From Acinetobacter higginsii (GTDB lineage Bacteria; Pseudomonadota; Gammaproteobacteria; Pseudomonadales; Moraxellaceae), in contig NZ_KB850071.1 of NCBI RefSeq assembly GCF_000369525.1, forward strand, positions 319,032-383,031: 64,000 bases of DNA, read 5' to 3'. Below, in pieces: positions 17,447 to 27,057 of this stretch (the stretch's first letter is position 1; each line of letters opens with the position of its first letter). The notes under the pieces were generated by a model. That model had not been told where the DNA came from and did no database searches. It saw nothing but the letters and a program-made list of their open reading frames with translations. Made by a program: the position numbers and the translations under genes.

Positions 17447-18493
17447 CTATGCAAGCATGTTAAGAGCCTGCTCCAATCCTCGTTGCTTGATCGCTGCTCC
17501 TGCACCAAACCAAGCTGAATCGAGTCGATGATCTGTACTCATGGCACGTCGTTCATGATCAATAAATTCTGTAATTGAACACAGTAATCCATAGGCTGTT
17601 CCTTTAGCAGAACTCAACTCTGCACCACGTCCCTGACCATTAAACATGTCCATTGCTTTTGTCATCGCCTTGGCATTAGGTTCAGCTTTTTCCTTGGTAT
17701 TTGCATGTGCTGCCTGAGTTGAAACATCACGGTAGAACTGAATGATGTTGTCCTCCTGATCTAATACGTTGTTCATGGTGCTGTTATTGAATACTGCATC
17801 AAAGTAAGCAGAGGCTTCCATCTGACTCACTTTACGTTGTGTCAGTTGCTTCATTTCATACATGTGTTCATCCCATGCACGTACTGAAATACCGAGTTGC
17901 TGTTTGACCTTATCTGCATCAAATTTAGTACTGTGTGGAACTTTGACCACACCGGCACTGCTGTTCTGTCCTTTTAAGGCAATGGATAAAGTGTTGTTAC
18001 AGACCACACGGATCGAGGTAAATTGTGCGGTGGTGGCAAGGGTTCCATCACATGCGGTTGCTAAAAGCATATAGCCATTACTGACATCTTTGCCCTTTAA
18101 TATGGATGTTTGCCCTGTCCGAGCCAGTGCCCAGAATTTCTTACCACCTTTAAGCACGCCTGCGGTTTCAAGCTCAAAGCCTGATTGTTCAGTCAAGTCA
18201 CGATAGAATTCTAAAATCTCTCTCGGTTGAACTTCCTGAAAGCGTTGGCTAACGACTGATAGTGGCGCATGAGTATCAGAACGATAAAGCACTCGTTGTT
18301 CTTCATAGGGCATGATGATACTTTGCCCTCGTTCATTCTGTGCCATATAACTGACATTAGAGGATTCGATACGCCAATCCATACCTGCTTGTTGTGCCCA
18401 GACTTCGATGGGTTGGTTTTGAGTCAGCTGATTTCCGAGTCCATGCCATGGGGTTTCTCCGACATAGGCTATTTGTTCAAGTTGATGTGCCAT
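17447..18493 (-). CDS. DUF932 domain protein
   Basis: A 348-residue protein started at the ATG at 18493 (MAHQLEQIAYVGETPWHGLG) after an AAGGAA ribosome site; the frame is open to 18616 but that extension is not protein-like. The TPWHGLG opening and later LSVVSQRFQEVQPREIL and GGKKFWALARTG are typical of DUF932 proteins, which are common on phages, plasmids and integrative elements and have no settled biochemical function. It lies upstream of YqaJ with its own terminator. A DNA recombination or anti-restriction role is sometimes suggested for relatives but cannot be shown here. Confidence 0.8.
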   Translation of the reverse strand: MAHQLEQIAYVGETPWHGLGNQLTQNQPIEVWAQQAGMDWRIESSNVSYMAQNERGQSIIMPYEEQRVLYRSDTHAPLSVVSQRFQEVQPREILEFYRDLTEQSGFELETAGVLKGGKKFWALARTGQTSILKGKDVSNGYMLLATACDGTLATTAQFTSIRVVCNNTLSIALKGQNSSAGVVKVPHSTKFDADKVKQQLGISVRAWDEHMYEMKQLTQRKVSQMEASAYFDAVFNNSTMNNVLDQEDNIIQFYRDVSTQAAHANTKEKAEPNAKAMTKAMDMFNGQGRGAELSSAKGTAYGLLCSITEFIDHERRAMSTDHRLDSAWFGAGAAIKQRGLEQALNMLA

Positions 18494-18564
18494 AATGATA
18501 TTCCTTTTAAATGAAACTGAAAGTTGAATATGTATAAATGAAGAGCTATCTAGCTTTGATGCAT

Positions 18565-18852
18565 TTACTGCAACAGATGGCTTGGAAACTTTTGGTAGCA
18601 GTTGTGGCAAAAGCACAAATTCTGCTGTGTTGGTGCGCTTTGTTCGGTAAATGAATTCAACACACTACCGAGTACTGTTCCTGCGATTCCACCAACAATC
18701 GGCGGTAGATTGAAAGACTTTGCGACTGTGGTTCCCAATGCACCCAATGTGGTCGGTGTGACCAAATTGTTTAAGGGTATATTTGATTGTTGCGTACTTA
18801 CTTCAACCAACATTACATTTGTTGAATGACAAAAGGGACAGCTCAAGCTCAT
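18565..18852 (-). CDS. Small zinc-ribbon protein with a glycine-rich hydrophobic centre
   Basis: A 95-residue protein beginning MSLSCPFCHSTNVMLVEV and ending with CFCHNCYQKF, two CxxC pairs that probably bind one zinc. Between them is a Gly-rich stretch (GALGTTVAKSFNLPPIVGGI, GTVLGSVLNSF) that could insert into or lie on a membrane. A GGAGTCGAGCC site precedes the ATG. It is the first gene of the recombination module read on this strand, and its function is unknown. Confidence 0.65.
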   Translation of the reverse strand: MSLSCPFCHSTNVMLVEVSTQQSNIPLNNLVTPTTLGALGTTVAKSFNLPPIVGGIAGTVLGSVLNSFTEQSAPTQQNLCFCHNCYQKFPSHLLQ

Positions 18853-18881
18853 GGCTCGACTCCTTAAATTTTGGGCACAAA

Positions 18882-18905
18882 AAAGCCTGCTCGAAGGCAG
18901 GCTTT
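18882..18905 (-). terminator. Strong terminator after the GmrSD-like gene
   Basis: AAAGCCTGC and GCAGGCTTT form a perfect 9-bp stem with a CTTCGA loop on the minus strand, followed by TTTTTTG. On the plus strand GTTTT also follows. Confidence 0.85.
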
Positions 18906-18994
18906 GTTTTCATATTTTCATGTGATCTCAAAAGAGCTTCATGATTCTCATTAGGATGTTATGTATCTGAAATTATTTGGAATCATTCAAAATT

Positions 18995-21061
18995 TTAAAC
19001 ATTATTATCCTTTTTTATTAAAAAACTTAATTCAGATTGCTCAACATCACACTGCTCAAATATTTTTTTAAGAATATTTATTTTGGTTCTCGTTGAACAA
19101 TTTGTGTATAAGAAAACCGACCTACTGATTTCAGTAAAATTATTTGTCGTTTCAAGCAAGGAAAGATCATAAAACTTTTGATCAGCACATAAACTCATAA
19201 TTTTCGTTGTGTGTTGTTCTAATAAATATTTTACGACATCTATCTGCATTTCTTTCCATGATTGTACTTTAGATTCAACATCATACAAGGTATAAGATAC
19301 TAAAGTGTATCCTGTAAAATCAAAGTCATCTTCCAGTAAATATTCATTCGTTTCCTCTACAGGTGGAGCATAACTTGTTGTTGGATAATACCATAATTTA
19401 AGCGATTTCTTTGATAGGCGGCTTTGTCTTTCAACCAGCTCATCTTCCGTCCATTTTAGACATTCTCTTACATATTGATTCAAACGCAAATTACTGTCTT
19501 TAAATCCATTTTCAACGTCTAATTTATCTTTAAAAGGTCGATTACTATATTTGCTGTTATAACCAGTTAATGTCAAATTTGGCAGAGTATGCAACCATTG
19601 CTCGTGAACCTGTTGTGATTTTTCACCCAATTCTTTTTGCCAAACAGGAGAAAGCGTTTGGGGCATGATATGCTCTATGGTGTATGTTCCATCTTTAATT
19701 CTTTCAATTACATTAATTTGTTCTTTGCTTTCCTCATTTTCTAGAAAACTAAATAAATATGCTTTATTTTTCGAACTCATGGCATAAATGTTACGGCTAA
19801 AAAGAGCTTGCTCAAATTCCTCATCATTAGGAAAACGACTTGATTCCTCTTTATTTAACAGCACATATTTATAAATTTCAGCATAGGATGCCAATTGGCT
19901 AGATTGTGCTTTCTTAGTCACATCTTTATCTAAAGTTGCAAAAATTTTAGACAAAGCATTAGTGGCTAAACCAACAATCAAACGTCTAAATAAAAATATT
20001 TCCGTTACTCTTAAAAGTTCAGTGACCTCTTGATCAGTAAGATTTTTTTCATTCCAACGTTTTAGAATTGCCAATACGACTGGAAATATAACGGTAAACT
20101 CTAACTGACTCAGCCGTACCAACACAGCGGTAAAACTGTTTTGATATTGCATCGGATTCAAAATGATTGCATAAAGCTTTGAATACTCCAGTAAATCTTG
20201 TAATAAAGCTTCAATATCATCATTATTTTTTTTCACATAATCTTTGAAAGTAAAATAGATATCTTTAATAACGACTGTGCGATTTAATTTTAAGGTTAAG
20301 TAATCTTTGAAAAAATCACTCACCTTAAAATGAGTATTTTTCTCAATTTTGTTCCAAAAAGCTTCATAATATTTTTCTTGTAATTCAGAAGAAAGCCCCA
20401 TTAAAATAAAATTTCGGATTTTATCGCCTTCCTCAAGTTCAAGTCCCGTTGAGTTCAAGCTTTCAAATATAAGCTGGGGGTCATCATCCTTTTCTAAAAA
20501 AATATCAATTGTTTGTAGTCGTGAAATGGCATCATACAAATCATCAATGTCGATATTTTCATTTAGTATTCTGTCTCTAAAATATCTAAAATTTGACGTT
20601 ACATTAGAACCGTCAACAAAATCAGATTCATCACCAAACAAGGCATCGAAAGCTTTACAGTCATCCTTGATTGGCTTCAATCTTATTTTCCGCTGATCTT
20701 CTTGATACTCATCTACTAAATGTTTTTTGGTGATTTTCTCAATTAAACGATCATCTTTAGGAATAACTTTTTTATGCTTCAATAAATCCACAATAGCAAT
20801 CAACAAAATTGATATGGTCGTTAACCGTTGTTGCCCATCAATAATTAAAAAATCTTCTCTTTTGCCGCCTTGCATATGGCTTGAAACAATACTACCAAAA
20901 AAATGAGGGACATCAGGCTTTTTAATTAACCCTTTTAAATCATTAAGTAACTGAGCACAATGTTTGTTCTGCCAACTATAATTACGCTGGTAAACAGGAA
21001 TGATAAATCTTTTATCCGAACCATCAATAAATTTCAGAAATTGTTTTGCTTCACCCTTCAT
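18995..21061 (-). CDS. DUF262/DUF1524 protein (GmrSD-like type IV restriction)
   Basis: A 688-residue protein. The N-terminal DUF262 (ParB-like nucleotidase) domain shows FIIPVYQRNYSWQ near 18-30, HFFGSIVSS and the signature FLIIDGQQRLTTISILL near 75-90. The C-terminal DUF1524 nuclease shows YTIEHIMPQTLSP around 490 with the His-rich HNH-like core, then LPNLTLTGYNSKYSNRPF. This single-chain layout matches GmrSD-type enzymes, which restrict glucosylated or otherwise modified phage DNA in an NTP-dependent way. It is the intact counterpart of the broken gene at 11.4-12.1 kb. The target modification is unknown. Confidence 0.85.
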   Translation of the reverse strand: MKGEAKQFLKFIDGSDKRFIIPVYQRNYSWQNKHCAQLLNDLKGLIKKPDVPHFFGSIVSSHMQGGKREDFLIIDGQQRLTTISILLIAIVDLLKHKKVIPKDDRLIEKITKKHLVDEYQEDQRKIRLKPIKDDCKAFDALFGDESDFVDGSNVTSNFRYFRDRILNENIDIDDLYDAISRLQTIDIFLEKDDDPQLIFESLNSTGLELEEGDKIRNFILMGLSSELQEKYYEAFWNKIEKNTHFKVSDFFKDYLTLKLNRTVVIKDIYFTFKDYVKKNNDDIEALLQDLLEYSKLYAIILNPMQYQNSFTAVLVRLSQLEFTVIFPVVLAILKRWNEKNLTDQEVTELLRVTEIFLFRRLIVGLATNALSKIFATLDKDVTKKAQSSQLASYAEIYKYVLLNKEESSRFPNDEEFEQALFSRNIYAMSSKNKAYLFSFLENEESKEQINVIERIKDGTYTIEHIMPQTLSPVWQKELGEKSQQVHEQWLHTLPNLTLTGYNSKYSNRPFKDKLDVENGFKDSNLRLNQYVRECLKWTEDELVERQSRLSKKSLKLWYYPTTSYAPPVEETNEYLLEDDFDFTGYTLVSYTLYDVESKVQSWKEMQIDVVKYLLEQHTTKIMSLCADQKFYDLSLLETTNNFTEISRSVFLYTNCSTRTKINILKKIFEQCDVEQSELSFLIKKDNNV

Positions 21062-21267
21062 TTTTTCCCCGTTACGTAAATATATACATTTTAATGATCA
21101 TAAAGTATGAGGACCAATTCTATAGCAATTAAAATGATTTAATATAGATCCATACCCATCTTAGAATTTTACCAAAAACTTTTTTTCATATGCTTCCATC
21201 TTTGATTTTACTTGTTTTTCCAATATTGCTTGATTGACTAAACCCACCCTTAATTTTATCATTCAAC

Positions 21268-21440
21268 TGCTGACCTACATCGTCAGTCGGTTTTGACAGA
21301 CCGTTTACAAAAGGCGCACAACAACGCTGTGATGGTTTTGTGCGTTCTCTTAAGTCACATCTTTACGGTGAGACTGGGAGGGGCACGCTTGCGTGCGCTG
21401 ATTTCCTTTTGTATCAGTCTGTCAACCCGCCCAGTCTTGC
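21268..21440 (+). ncRNA. Candidate structured RNA with nested hairpins
   Basis: Three elements are packed in a gene-free stretch: CGCACAA/TTGTGCG (21315-21321 with 21338-21344); an outer 8-bp stem AGACTGGG/CCCAGTCT (21371-21378 with 21430-21437); and two hairpins inside it, GCACG-CTTG-CGTGC (21383-21396) and CTGAT/ATCAG (21398-21402 with 21413-21417). The outer and inner stems form a perfect three-way junction, and CUUG is a stable tetraloop. A weak open frame across it (21293-21493) has no family-like sequence and no good ribosome site. The strand is assigned from the downstream genes and is uncertain. Confidence 0.35.
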
Positions 21441-21498
21441 CACCATTATTTGACAGTAATTTGGTAAGACTCTCTTTCATACAAAAGGAGTAGTCGCC

Positions 21499-21564
21499 AT
21501 GACTCAGCACTTTCTATCTTTATTATTTTCCCTAAAACGATTTCCAATCCCCTTGTTGCCTTAG
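21499..21564 (+). CDS. Possible 21-residue peptide
   Basis: AAAAGGAG at 21483-21490 is followed eight bases later by an ATG and 21 codons (MTQHFLSLLFSLKRFPIPLL plus Pro). The product would be hydrophobic with a basic centre, like a leader or small membrane peptide. It begins about 60 bases after the structured region. The ribosome site is the main support; translation is unproven. Confidence 0.3.
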   Translation: MTQHFLSLLFSLKRFPIPLLP

Positions 21565-21700
21565 CAACACGCATAAACTTTTGCTTATTCGACTGATCTA
21601 AAAGCTACGTAGAATTAGAAGGCTTTTTCGTGCCTGAATTTCAGTCCATTCAGCAAAATTTATTACACATCAAATAACACAATAAAAATTAGGGGAAATG

Positions 21701-21955
21701 ATGAAAATTCAAACTTCACTTATCGTAGTTTCAATTGCACTTCTAGCATCAGGCTGTGCGAGCAAAACCGAACGTCAATTTATCAGTGGTTGTAAAACAG
21801 GTGGCATTGATGGCAGTACCTGTTCATGCATCTACGACAAACTTGAAAACAAATACGGTGAGGATGGACTGAAAGAAAATATCTATACCTTGCAACAAAC
21901 TGAATCCTTCCAGATGGATATGGTCAACGTGTCCTATCAGTGCATGAAGGAGTAG
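21701..21955 (+). CDS. Small lipoprotein
   Basis: An 84-residue protein with a lipoprotein signal: MKIQTSLIVVSIALLASGC, lipobox LASGC. The mature part has four more Cys (CKTGG, CSC, QC), so disulfides are likely in the periplasm. I prefer the second of two adjacent ATG codons because of spacing from AGGGGAA. It is the first of four short cell-envelope genes on the plus strand. No family is recognised. Confidence 0.6.
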   Translation: MKIQTSLIVVSIALLASGCASKTERQFISGCKTGGIDGSTCSCIYDKLENKYGEDGLKENIYTLQQTESFQMDMVNVSYQCMKE

Positions 21956-21957
21956 CC

Positions 21958-22086
21958 ATGAGAACACTTGCAGGGATTATCTGCGTCATCGCTGTGATTT
22001 GTGTACTGGGTCTGCCCTTCATTGGTTTCATGATCGTGATGGGAATTTTTATTGCATTGGCAAAATTTGCAACTGGGGAAAAGTAA
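21958..22086 (+). CDS. 42-residue membrane peptide
   Basis: The ATG at 21958 lies two bases after the lipoprotein stop and follows AAGGAGTAGCC. The product (MRTLAGIICVIAVICVLGLP...FATGEK) is almost entirely one long hydrophobic segment. It ends with TAA directly followed by the ATG of the next gene, so the three are a tight unit. Function unknown. Confidence 0.5.
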   Translation: MRTLAGIICVIAVICVLGLPFIGFMIVMGIFIALAKFATGEK

Positions 22087-22311
22087 ATGAATTCAAATAT
22101 TAAAACAGGTCTGATTAGCGTCTATCTAGTGATTGGCTTTTTCTTTGCAATCTATCAACACTTTTGGGGACAGTATAACTACAAGTCCTTTGCCTACAAT
22201 ATTGGACAAGGTTTGGTTTGGCCTGCGGTGATGTTTCCAACGGTAGGAAAAATCATTGGTGGAATTTTGATTCTATGTTTGGTCGGCTTTCTGACTATGC
22301 GTTCTAAGTGA
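22087..22311 (+). CDS. Small two-helix membrane protein
   Basis: A 74-residue protein with two membrane segments, TGLISVYLVIGFFFAIYQHF near the start and IIGGILILCLVGFL near the end, separated by a polar loop. Its ATG is adjacent to the stop codon of the preceding peptide gene. No family is recognised. Together with the flanking lipoproteins it could form a small envelope assembly of the mobile element. Confidence 0.5.
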   Translation: MNSNIKTGLISVYLVIGFFFAIYQHFWGQYNYKSFAYNIGQGLVWPAVMFPTVGKIIGGILILCLVGFLTMRSK

Positions 22312-22321
22312 GTGCCAAACT

Positions 22322-22975
22322 ATGAAAAAAATACTTTCCACTGTGATGTTATCTAGTTTACTGATGGCATGTAATCAGAATAATCAGCCAACTCAGAAAA
22401 GTACAACGGATCAAGCATCTAGTTCGTCCAATGTTACTGCTCAGAATGAACAATCCAAATATGCTCCCTATAGCAAGGAAGAGGTTGAAACCAAAGTACA
22501 AGCTTTAACTCAGATTGTGGAAAATGATACCGAGTATTTGCCTGCTGCCGTCAAACAAGCTCAGTCATTTCTTGAGAGTTGGGATAAATATCCTGAAGCA
22601 CTCAAATCTATGATGGAGTCTGATCTTGATCCAAATAACGCTGAATACAGCAATCATATTCCCATGGAAATGGAACAACCTTCATTATCCGTTCGTGCTC
22701 ATATTACCAGTCGTGAGTCTCAATCTGCATTTAATGTACAAGGAGCGATTGAATATATTTTAGAGATTCAGTCCACAAACGATCAACCTTTTGTTCTTCA
22801 AGGTATGAGCATTAATCGTGGTCGTTGTGGTTATTACACCGCAGATTTCCATAGCAAGATGCCTGTACAAATGAGTTATAGCTCAACGGTATCGTACTTA
22901 TTGAAATGTCGTGGTGATCAAGTGCTTGAAGCTGAGTTGATAACTGATCAAGGTAATGTGAGTTTGTCTTTTTAG
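22322..22975 (+). CDS. Lipoprotein of unknown function
   Basis: A 217-residue protein with signal MKKILSTVMLSSLLMAC; the lipobox Cys is residue 17. A Ser/Gln/Asn-rich linker of about 30 residues follows, then a folded domain with GRCGYY and LLKCRGD Cys residues. It is the last gene of the small envelope cluster and converges on a terminator at 22,997. Export and outer-membrane anchoring are well supported; the role is unknown. Confidence 0.65.
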   Translation: MKKILSTVMLSSLLMACNQNNQPTQKSTTDQASSSSNVTAQNEQSKYAPYSKEEVETKVQALTQIVENDTEYLPAAVKQAQSFLESWDKYPEALKSMMESDLDPNNAEYSNHIPMEMEQPSLSVRAHITSRESQSAFNVQGAIEYILEIQSTNDQPFVLQGMSINRGRCGYYTADFHSKMPVQMSYSSTVSYLLKCRGDQVLEAELITDQGNVSLSF

Positions 22976-22996
22976 ATGGTTATTTTTAATCAGAAA

Positions 22997-23016
22997 ACAC
23001 GGCAAGAATGCCGTGT
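22997..23016. terminator. Terminator shared by convergent genes
   Basis: ACACGGCA-AGAA-TGCCGTGT is a perfect 8-bp stem between the lipoprotein (+) and the 407-residue gene (-). The minus strand continues TTTTCTG, so it acts best for the minus-strand gene. Confidence 0.7.
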
Positions 23017-23025
23017 CCCACACTA

Positions 23026-24249
<1,224 letters not shown>

Positions 24250-24349
24250 CTATAAATACATCCAAAGCAGGTGTGGAGTTCTTTTTCTGACAGTACACAT
24301 ATAGGACGGCACAATACTTACATGGATTCAAAAAGAGGAGGAAAAATCC

Positions 24350-24574
24350 ATGCCATCAAATATACATCAAGATATTGAAATATATCGATTATCAAAAGTC
24401 ACCGAATTTACAGGCGTAAGTCGTTCAGTCATATATGAAAAGATAAACGAAAAATCGAAAAGTTACGATCCGTACTTTCCCAAACCCATCAAACTCAGTT
24501 CCAATGCAGTAGGTTGGTTTAAGCATGAATTAGTTGATTGGCTTGAGTTTAAAGCTAAGCAACGTACCTGTTAA
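24350..24574 (+). CDS. AlpA-family transcriptional regulator
   Basis: A 74-residue winged HTH: YRLSKVTEFTGVSRSVIYEK, then FPKPIKLSSNAVGWFKHE and LVDWLEFKA, the usual AlpA layout. GAGGAAAAATCC precedes the ATG. AlpA proteins activate excision or Rep genes of phage-like and satellite elements. It is 290 bases upstream of an inovirus-type replication protein and points toward it, so control of that gene is likely. It is closely similar to the broken copy at 14,780-15,061. Confidence 0.8.
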   Translation: MPSNIHQDIEIYRLSKVTEFTGVSRSVIYEKINEKSKSYDPYFPKPIKLSSNAVGWFKHELVDWLEFKAKQRTC

Positions 24575-24860
24575 CTTTCAAAATCGGCTTTCAACTGTGA
24601 AAGTCGATATTTCTGAAGAATAGATGAAATGGATTGTTGGAATTATGGTTCTCATATTTTTCAATAATTTAGGATTTTATATTTAATTAATAATTACTAA
24701 TAATCAATATATTCTATTGATAAATAATACTTTTAATTAGATTTATTATTCATTCAACAACTCTTCTAAAACCTACATCAAATATATCACGACTCATACC
24801 AAGGCTAACCATGCCTTGGTAGGGATTCACTTACTTAAAATTTACCTAAAAGGGCATTAT

Positions 24861-25949
24861 ATGAACACAGACCTAAATGATTATCCTAATGATAATTATG
24901 AAAAATATTCCATACATAAGGTGGATGATAAAAGCATTGTAATAATTGATGATCCAGAAGCATTACAGAAGGATAGAATCATTCAACTTATAAAAAAAAC
25001 GCACAAAGATGGAAAGTTTTTAATCTACGTTCTTCATCCCGATAAAAAGCAATCTTACAAAATTAATCACAGGCCTTTACATGATGCATTAAAAAACATT
25101 GATCCACGATTTATATATGATGACACTTACTTAAGTGCTGAGACTGACCTATTTCGTAAGATATACATAGAGTGCTTCCCTGCACATATTGTAAATGATA
25201 CATCTACAAACTTTTGGCAACTTGCTCACAATGAGCCAATAGCGATCAGCCCAACTCACTACAAGCCTAAAGCCCAAATTTTAAATGAGTTCTACCAACG
25301 TCTCTTCAAAGCATTATCTACTGATATAGACTATAAAAAAGCAGTAAAACTACGCAAAGAAAAAAGCTTAAATCAGAACAAGAAGGCTAAATGGCTAATC
25401 CGAAAATTAATTGTTAAATTCAGTAAATTACTGGTAATTCGAATTGATTTCTCCATCAATCGAAATTTTCAAATAACACTTGAACTACTGAAAGCATACA
25501 TGAGCACTTTCTTAAAAAAGCTCCATACACCAAATGACGAAATACCTTCCATTGTCGGCTATATCTGGAAATTAGAGTATGGCATACAGAAAGGCTATCA
25601 CTATCATTTTATTTTTTTTATGGATGGCAATATCTATTGGAATCATTCTTTCTATGCAGACCAACTCTGTAAATTATGGATGAGCATCAGTCAGAACAAA
25701 GGATATTACTATAACTGCAATAACAAAATGAAATCCTACAAAAAACTTGCACTTGGGATACTTGTGCATGATGACCATGAGAAAACTGAAACATTGTATT
25801 CGGTCGTAGATTACATCACCAAAGCCGACCAGTTCATTATCGAAAAAACGCTTAAGAACCATCGTACGTTTGGCTATAGCACTCGTAAGTATGAAAAAAG
25901 TAATGCTGGGAGACCTCGTAAGATCAACGCAGGATCAATATCAGTCTAA
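24861..25949 (+). CDS. Inovirus Gp2 / YagK-YfjJ-type replication protein
   Basis: A 362-residue protein, started at the ATG at 24861 after AAAGGGC; the frame is open to 24816. The C-terminal half shows VIRIDFSINR-like and GYIWKLEYGIQKGYHYHFIF, then YKKLALGILVHDDHEK, VVDYITKADQF and HRTFGYSTRK. The HYHF pair resembles the HUH motif of rolling-circle replication proteins, as in inovirus Gp2 and the YagK/YfjJ domain. Such genes sit in satellite-like cassettes with AlpA, as here. The N-terminal 130 residues are unlike the family and may be a specificity domain. Confidence 0.7.
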   Translation: MNTDLNDYPNDNYEKYSIHKVDDKSIVIIDDPEALQKDRIIQLIKKTHKDGKFLIYVLHPDKKQSYKINHRPLHDALKNIDPRFIYDDTYLSAETDLFRKIYIECFPAHIVNDTSTNFWQLAHNEPIAISPTHYKPKAQILNEFYQRLFKALSTDIDYKKAVKLRKEKSLNQNKKAKWLIRKLIVKFSKLLVIRIDFSINRNFQITLELLKAYMSTFLKKLHTPNDEIPSIVGYIWKLEYGIQKGYHYHFIFFMDGNIYWNHSFYADQLCKLWMSISQNKGYYYNCNNKMKSYKKLALGILVHDDHEKTETLYSVVDYITKADQFIIEKTLKNHRTFGYSTRKYEKSNAGRPRKINAGSISV

Positions 25950-26021
25950 TTCAAAACATCCCACAGGTGCTCTCAACCTTAGAGAGCACCAATACCTATA
26001 TTTGAAAAAAACGAGACCATA

Positions 26022-27026
26022 ATGAACATGTCAATGCAACCTACCAATACGACAGAAAGCATCAATCTACCTAATTTTTGTTTGGGTGAGTTAAACCTAT
26101 CCATCATGCAAACAGTTTCAGAAATCGTGACGAATCCCAACTATCACCCTTTCAAGCAAAAAACCAAAAAAAATGGTCAGACATTTATCCAATACTATGT
26201 CAGTAATAGCCCACATACAGATCATGCTTTTTATTATTTGCAATCTATTTACCCCATCACTACTACGCTATTACAACATCCTGCTTTCAAGATCAGTCAG
26301 AGTGTCAAGGCTGTAAATCAGGCATATACGAATTTGGGTTACGTTTCGGATGGACCTATTAATCCAATGCTATTACACAATGAACATTATGTTGAGCAGA
26401 TAAAACCTGTTGTAGATGCATTCGTATATGAATTGAAAAATCATTCAACCAGTAAAAGTGCAATTGACGATCGTGATAAGCGAATTACGTTAATCAAAGA
26501 AATACGCAAAGCAAATGTACCTGTGATGAAAAAGCTATTTAAAACTCAGCAACGGTTTAATCTTAATGTTTTCACTTATACATTTCACATTGAAAAATGT
26601 GAATTTCGTGATAAAGCATTTGTAGAACGAGGACTTGCGAAAAAAATTTCAGATATGATTGATCAATTTCATGAAAATCATGAATCAGAGATATTAGCTT
26701 TATTTTTTTGTGTACAACGTAATTTATCAAATAACTACGTCTTAACTGTATATTGTGCTACAGAACGAGAATGCCAACCTCTTTCAATGAAAGATTGCAT
26801 TCAATTACGAAATGGCAACTACATAATTGTTGCACCAACTTCCAATATTTCGTTAAGTATTGATGAATTCAGCTATCTAATGGATATTCAAGGCGTAGAC
26901 GGTATAAATGAAAAGACATGGAAAGCTATTTTTGGACAGCTAGTTGAAAAATACAAATATGTCTATTATGAATCTGAATTCGTATCACCAAAATTCATAT
27001 ACATAGAGTGTAACAGCAAAAATTGA
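26022..27026 (+). CDS. Uncharacterised protein, possibly Rep-related
   Basis: A 334-residue protein I cannot name. It follows the Rep-like gene by 72 bases on the same strand, with its own ATG at 26022. The N-terminal part (NPNYHPFKQKTKK, HAFYYLQSIYPITTTLL) resembles the helical lead of YagK/YfjJ-type proteins, and TYTFHIEKCEF could be a strand of a Rep-like fold, but no HUH pair is seen. It may be a divergent second Rep or an accessory protein of the same cassette. A clear terminator follows. Confidence 0.45.
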   Translation: MNMSMQPTNTTESINLPNFCLGELNLSIMQTVSEIVTNPNYHPFKQKTKKNGQTFIQYYVSNSPHTDHAFYYLQSIYPITTTLLQHPAFKISQSVKAVNQAYTNLGYVSDGPINPMLLHNEHYVEQIKPVVDAFVYELKNHSTSKSAIDDRDKRITLIKEIRKANVPVMKKLFKTQQRFNLNVFTYTFHIEKCEFRDKAFVERGLAKKISDMIDQFHENHESEILALFFCVQRNLSNNYVLTVYCATERECQPLSMKDCIQLRNGNYIIVAPTSNISLSIDEFSYLMDIQGVDGINEKTWKAIFGQLVEKYKYVYYESEFVSPKFIYIECNSKN

Positions 27027-27030
27027 CGAG

Positions 27031-27051
27031 GAAGGGCTTTGCCCTTCTTTT
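27031..27051 (+). terminator. Terminator of the Rep-like cassette
   Basis: GAAGGGC-TTT-GCCCTTC followed by TTTTACTTT. It lies just after the 334-residue gene and before the convergent Fic gene. Confidence 0.85.
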
Positions 27052-27057
27052 ACTTTC

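Larger units (their letters stand above)
21062..21700. other. Gene-poor stretch between the GmrSD-like gene and the lipoprotein cluster
   Basis: About 640 bases without a convincing long gene. The left part (21,062-21,260) is plain AT-rich sequence holding the minus-strand promoter region of the DUF262 gene. The centre holds the nested hairpins. The right part holds a 21-codon frame with a good ribosome site, then AT-rich leader to the lipoprotein gene. Confidence 0.6.

Noticed and set aside
21293..21493. A 66-residue reading frame across the structured region
   Set aside because: It has no ribosome site and no family-like sequence, and its codons coincide with the perfect stems, so RNA structure explains it better.
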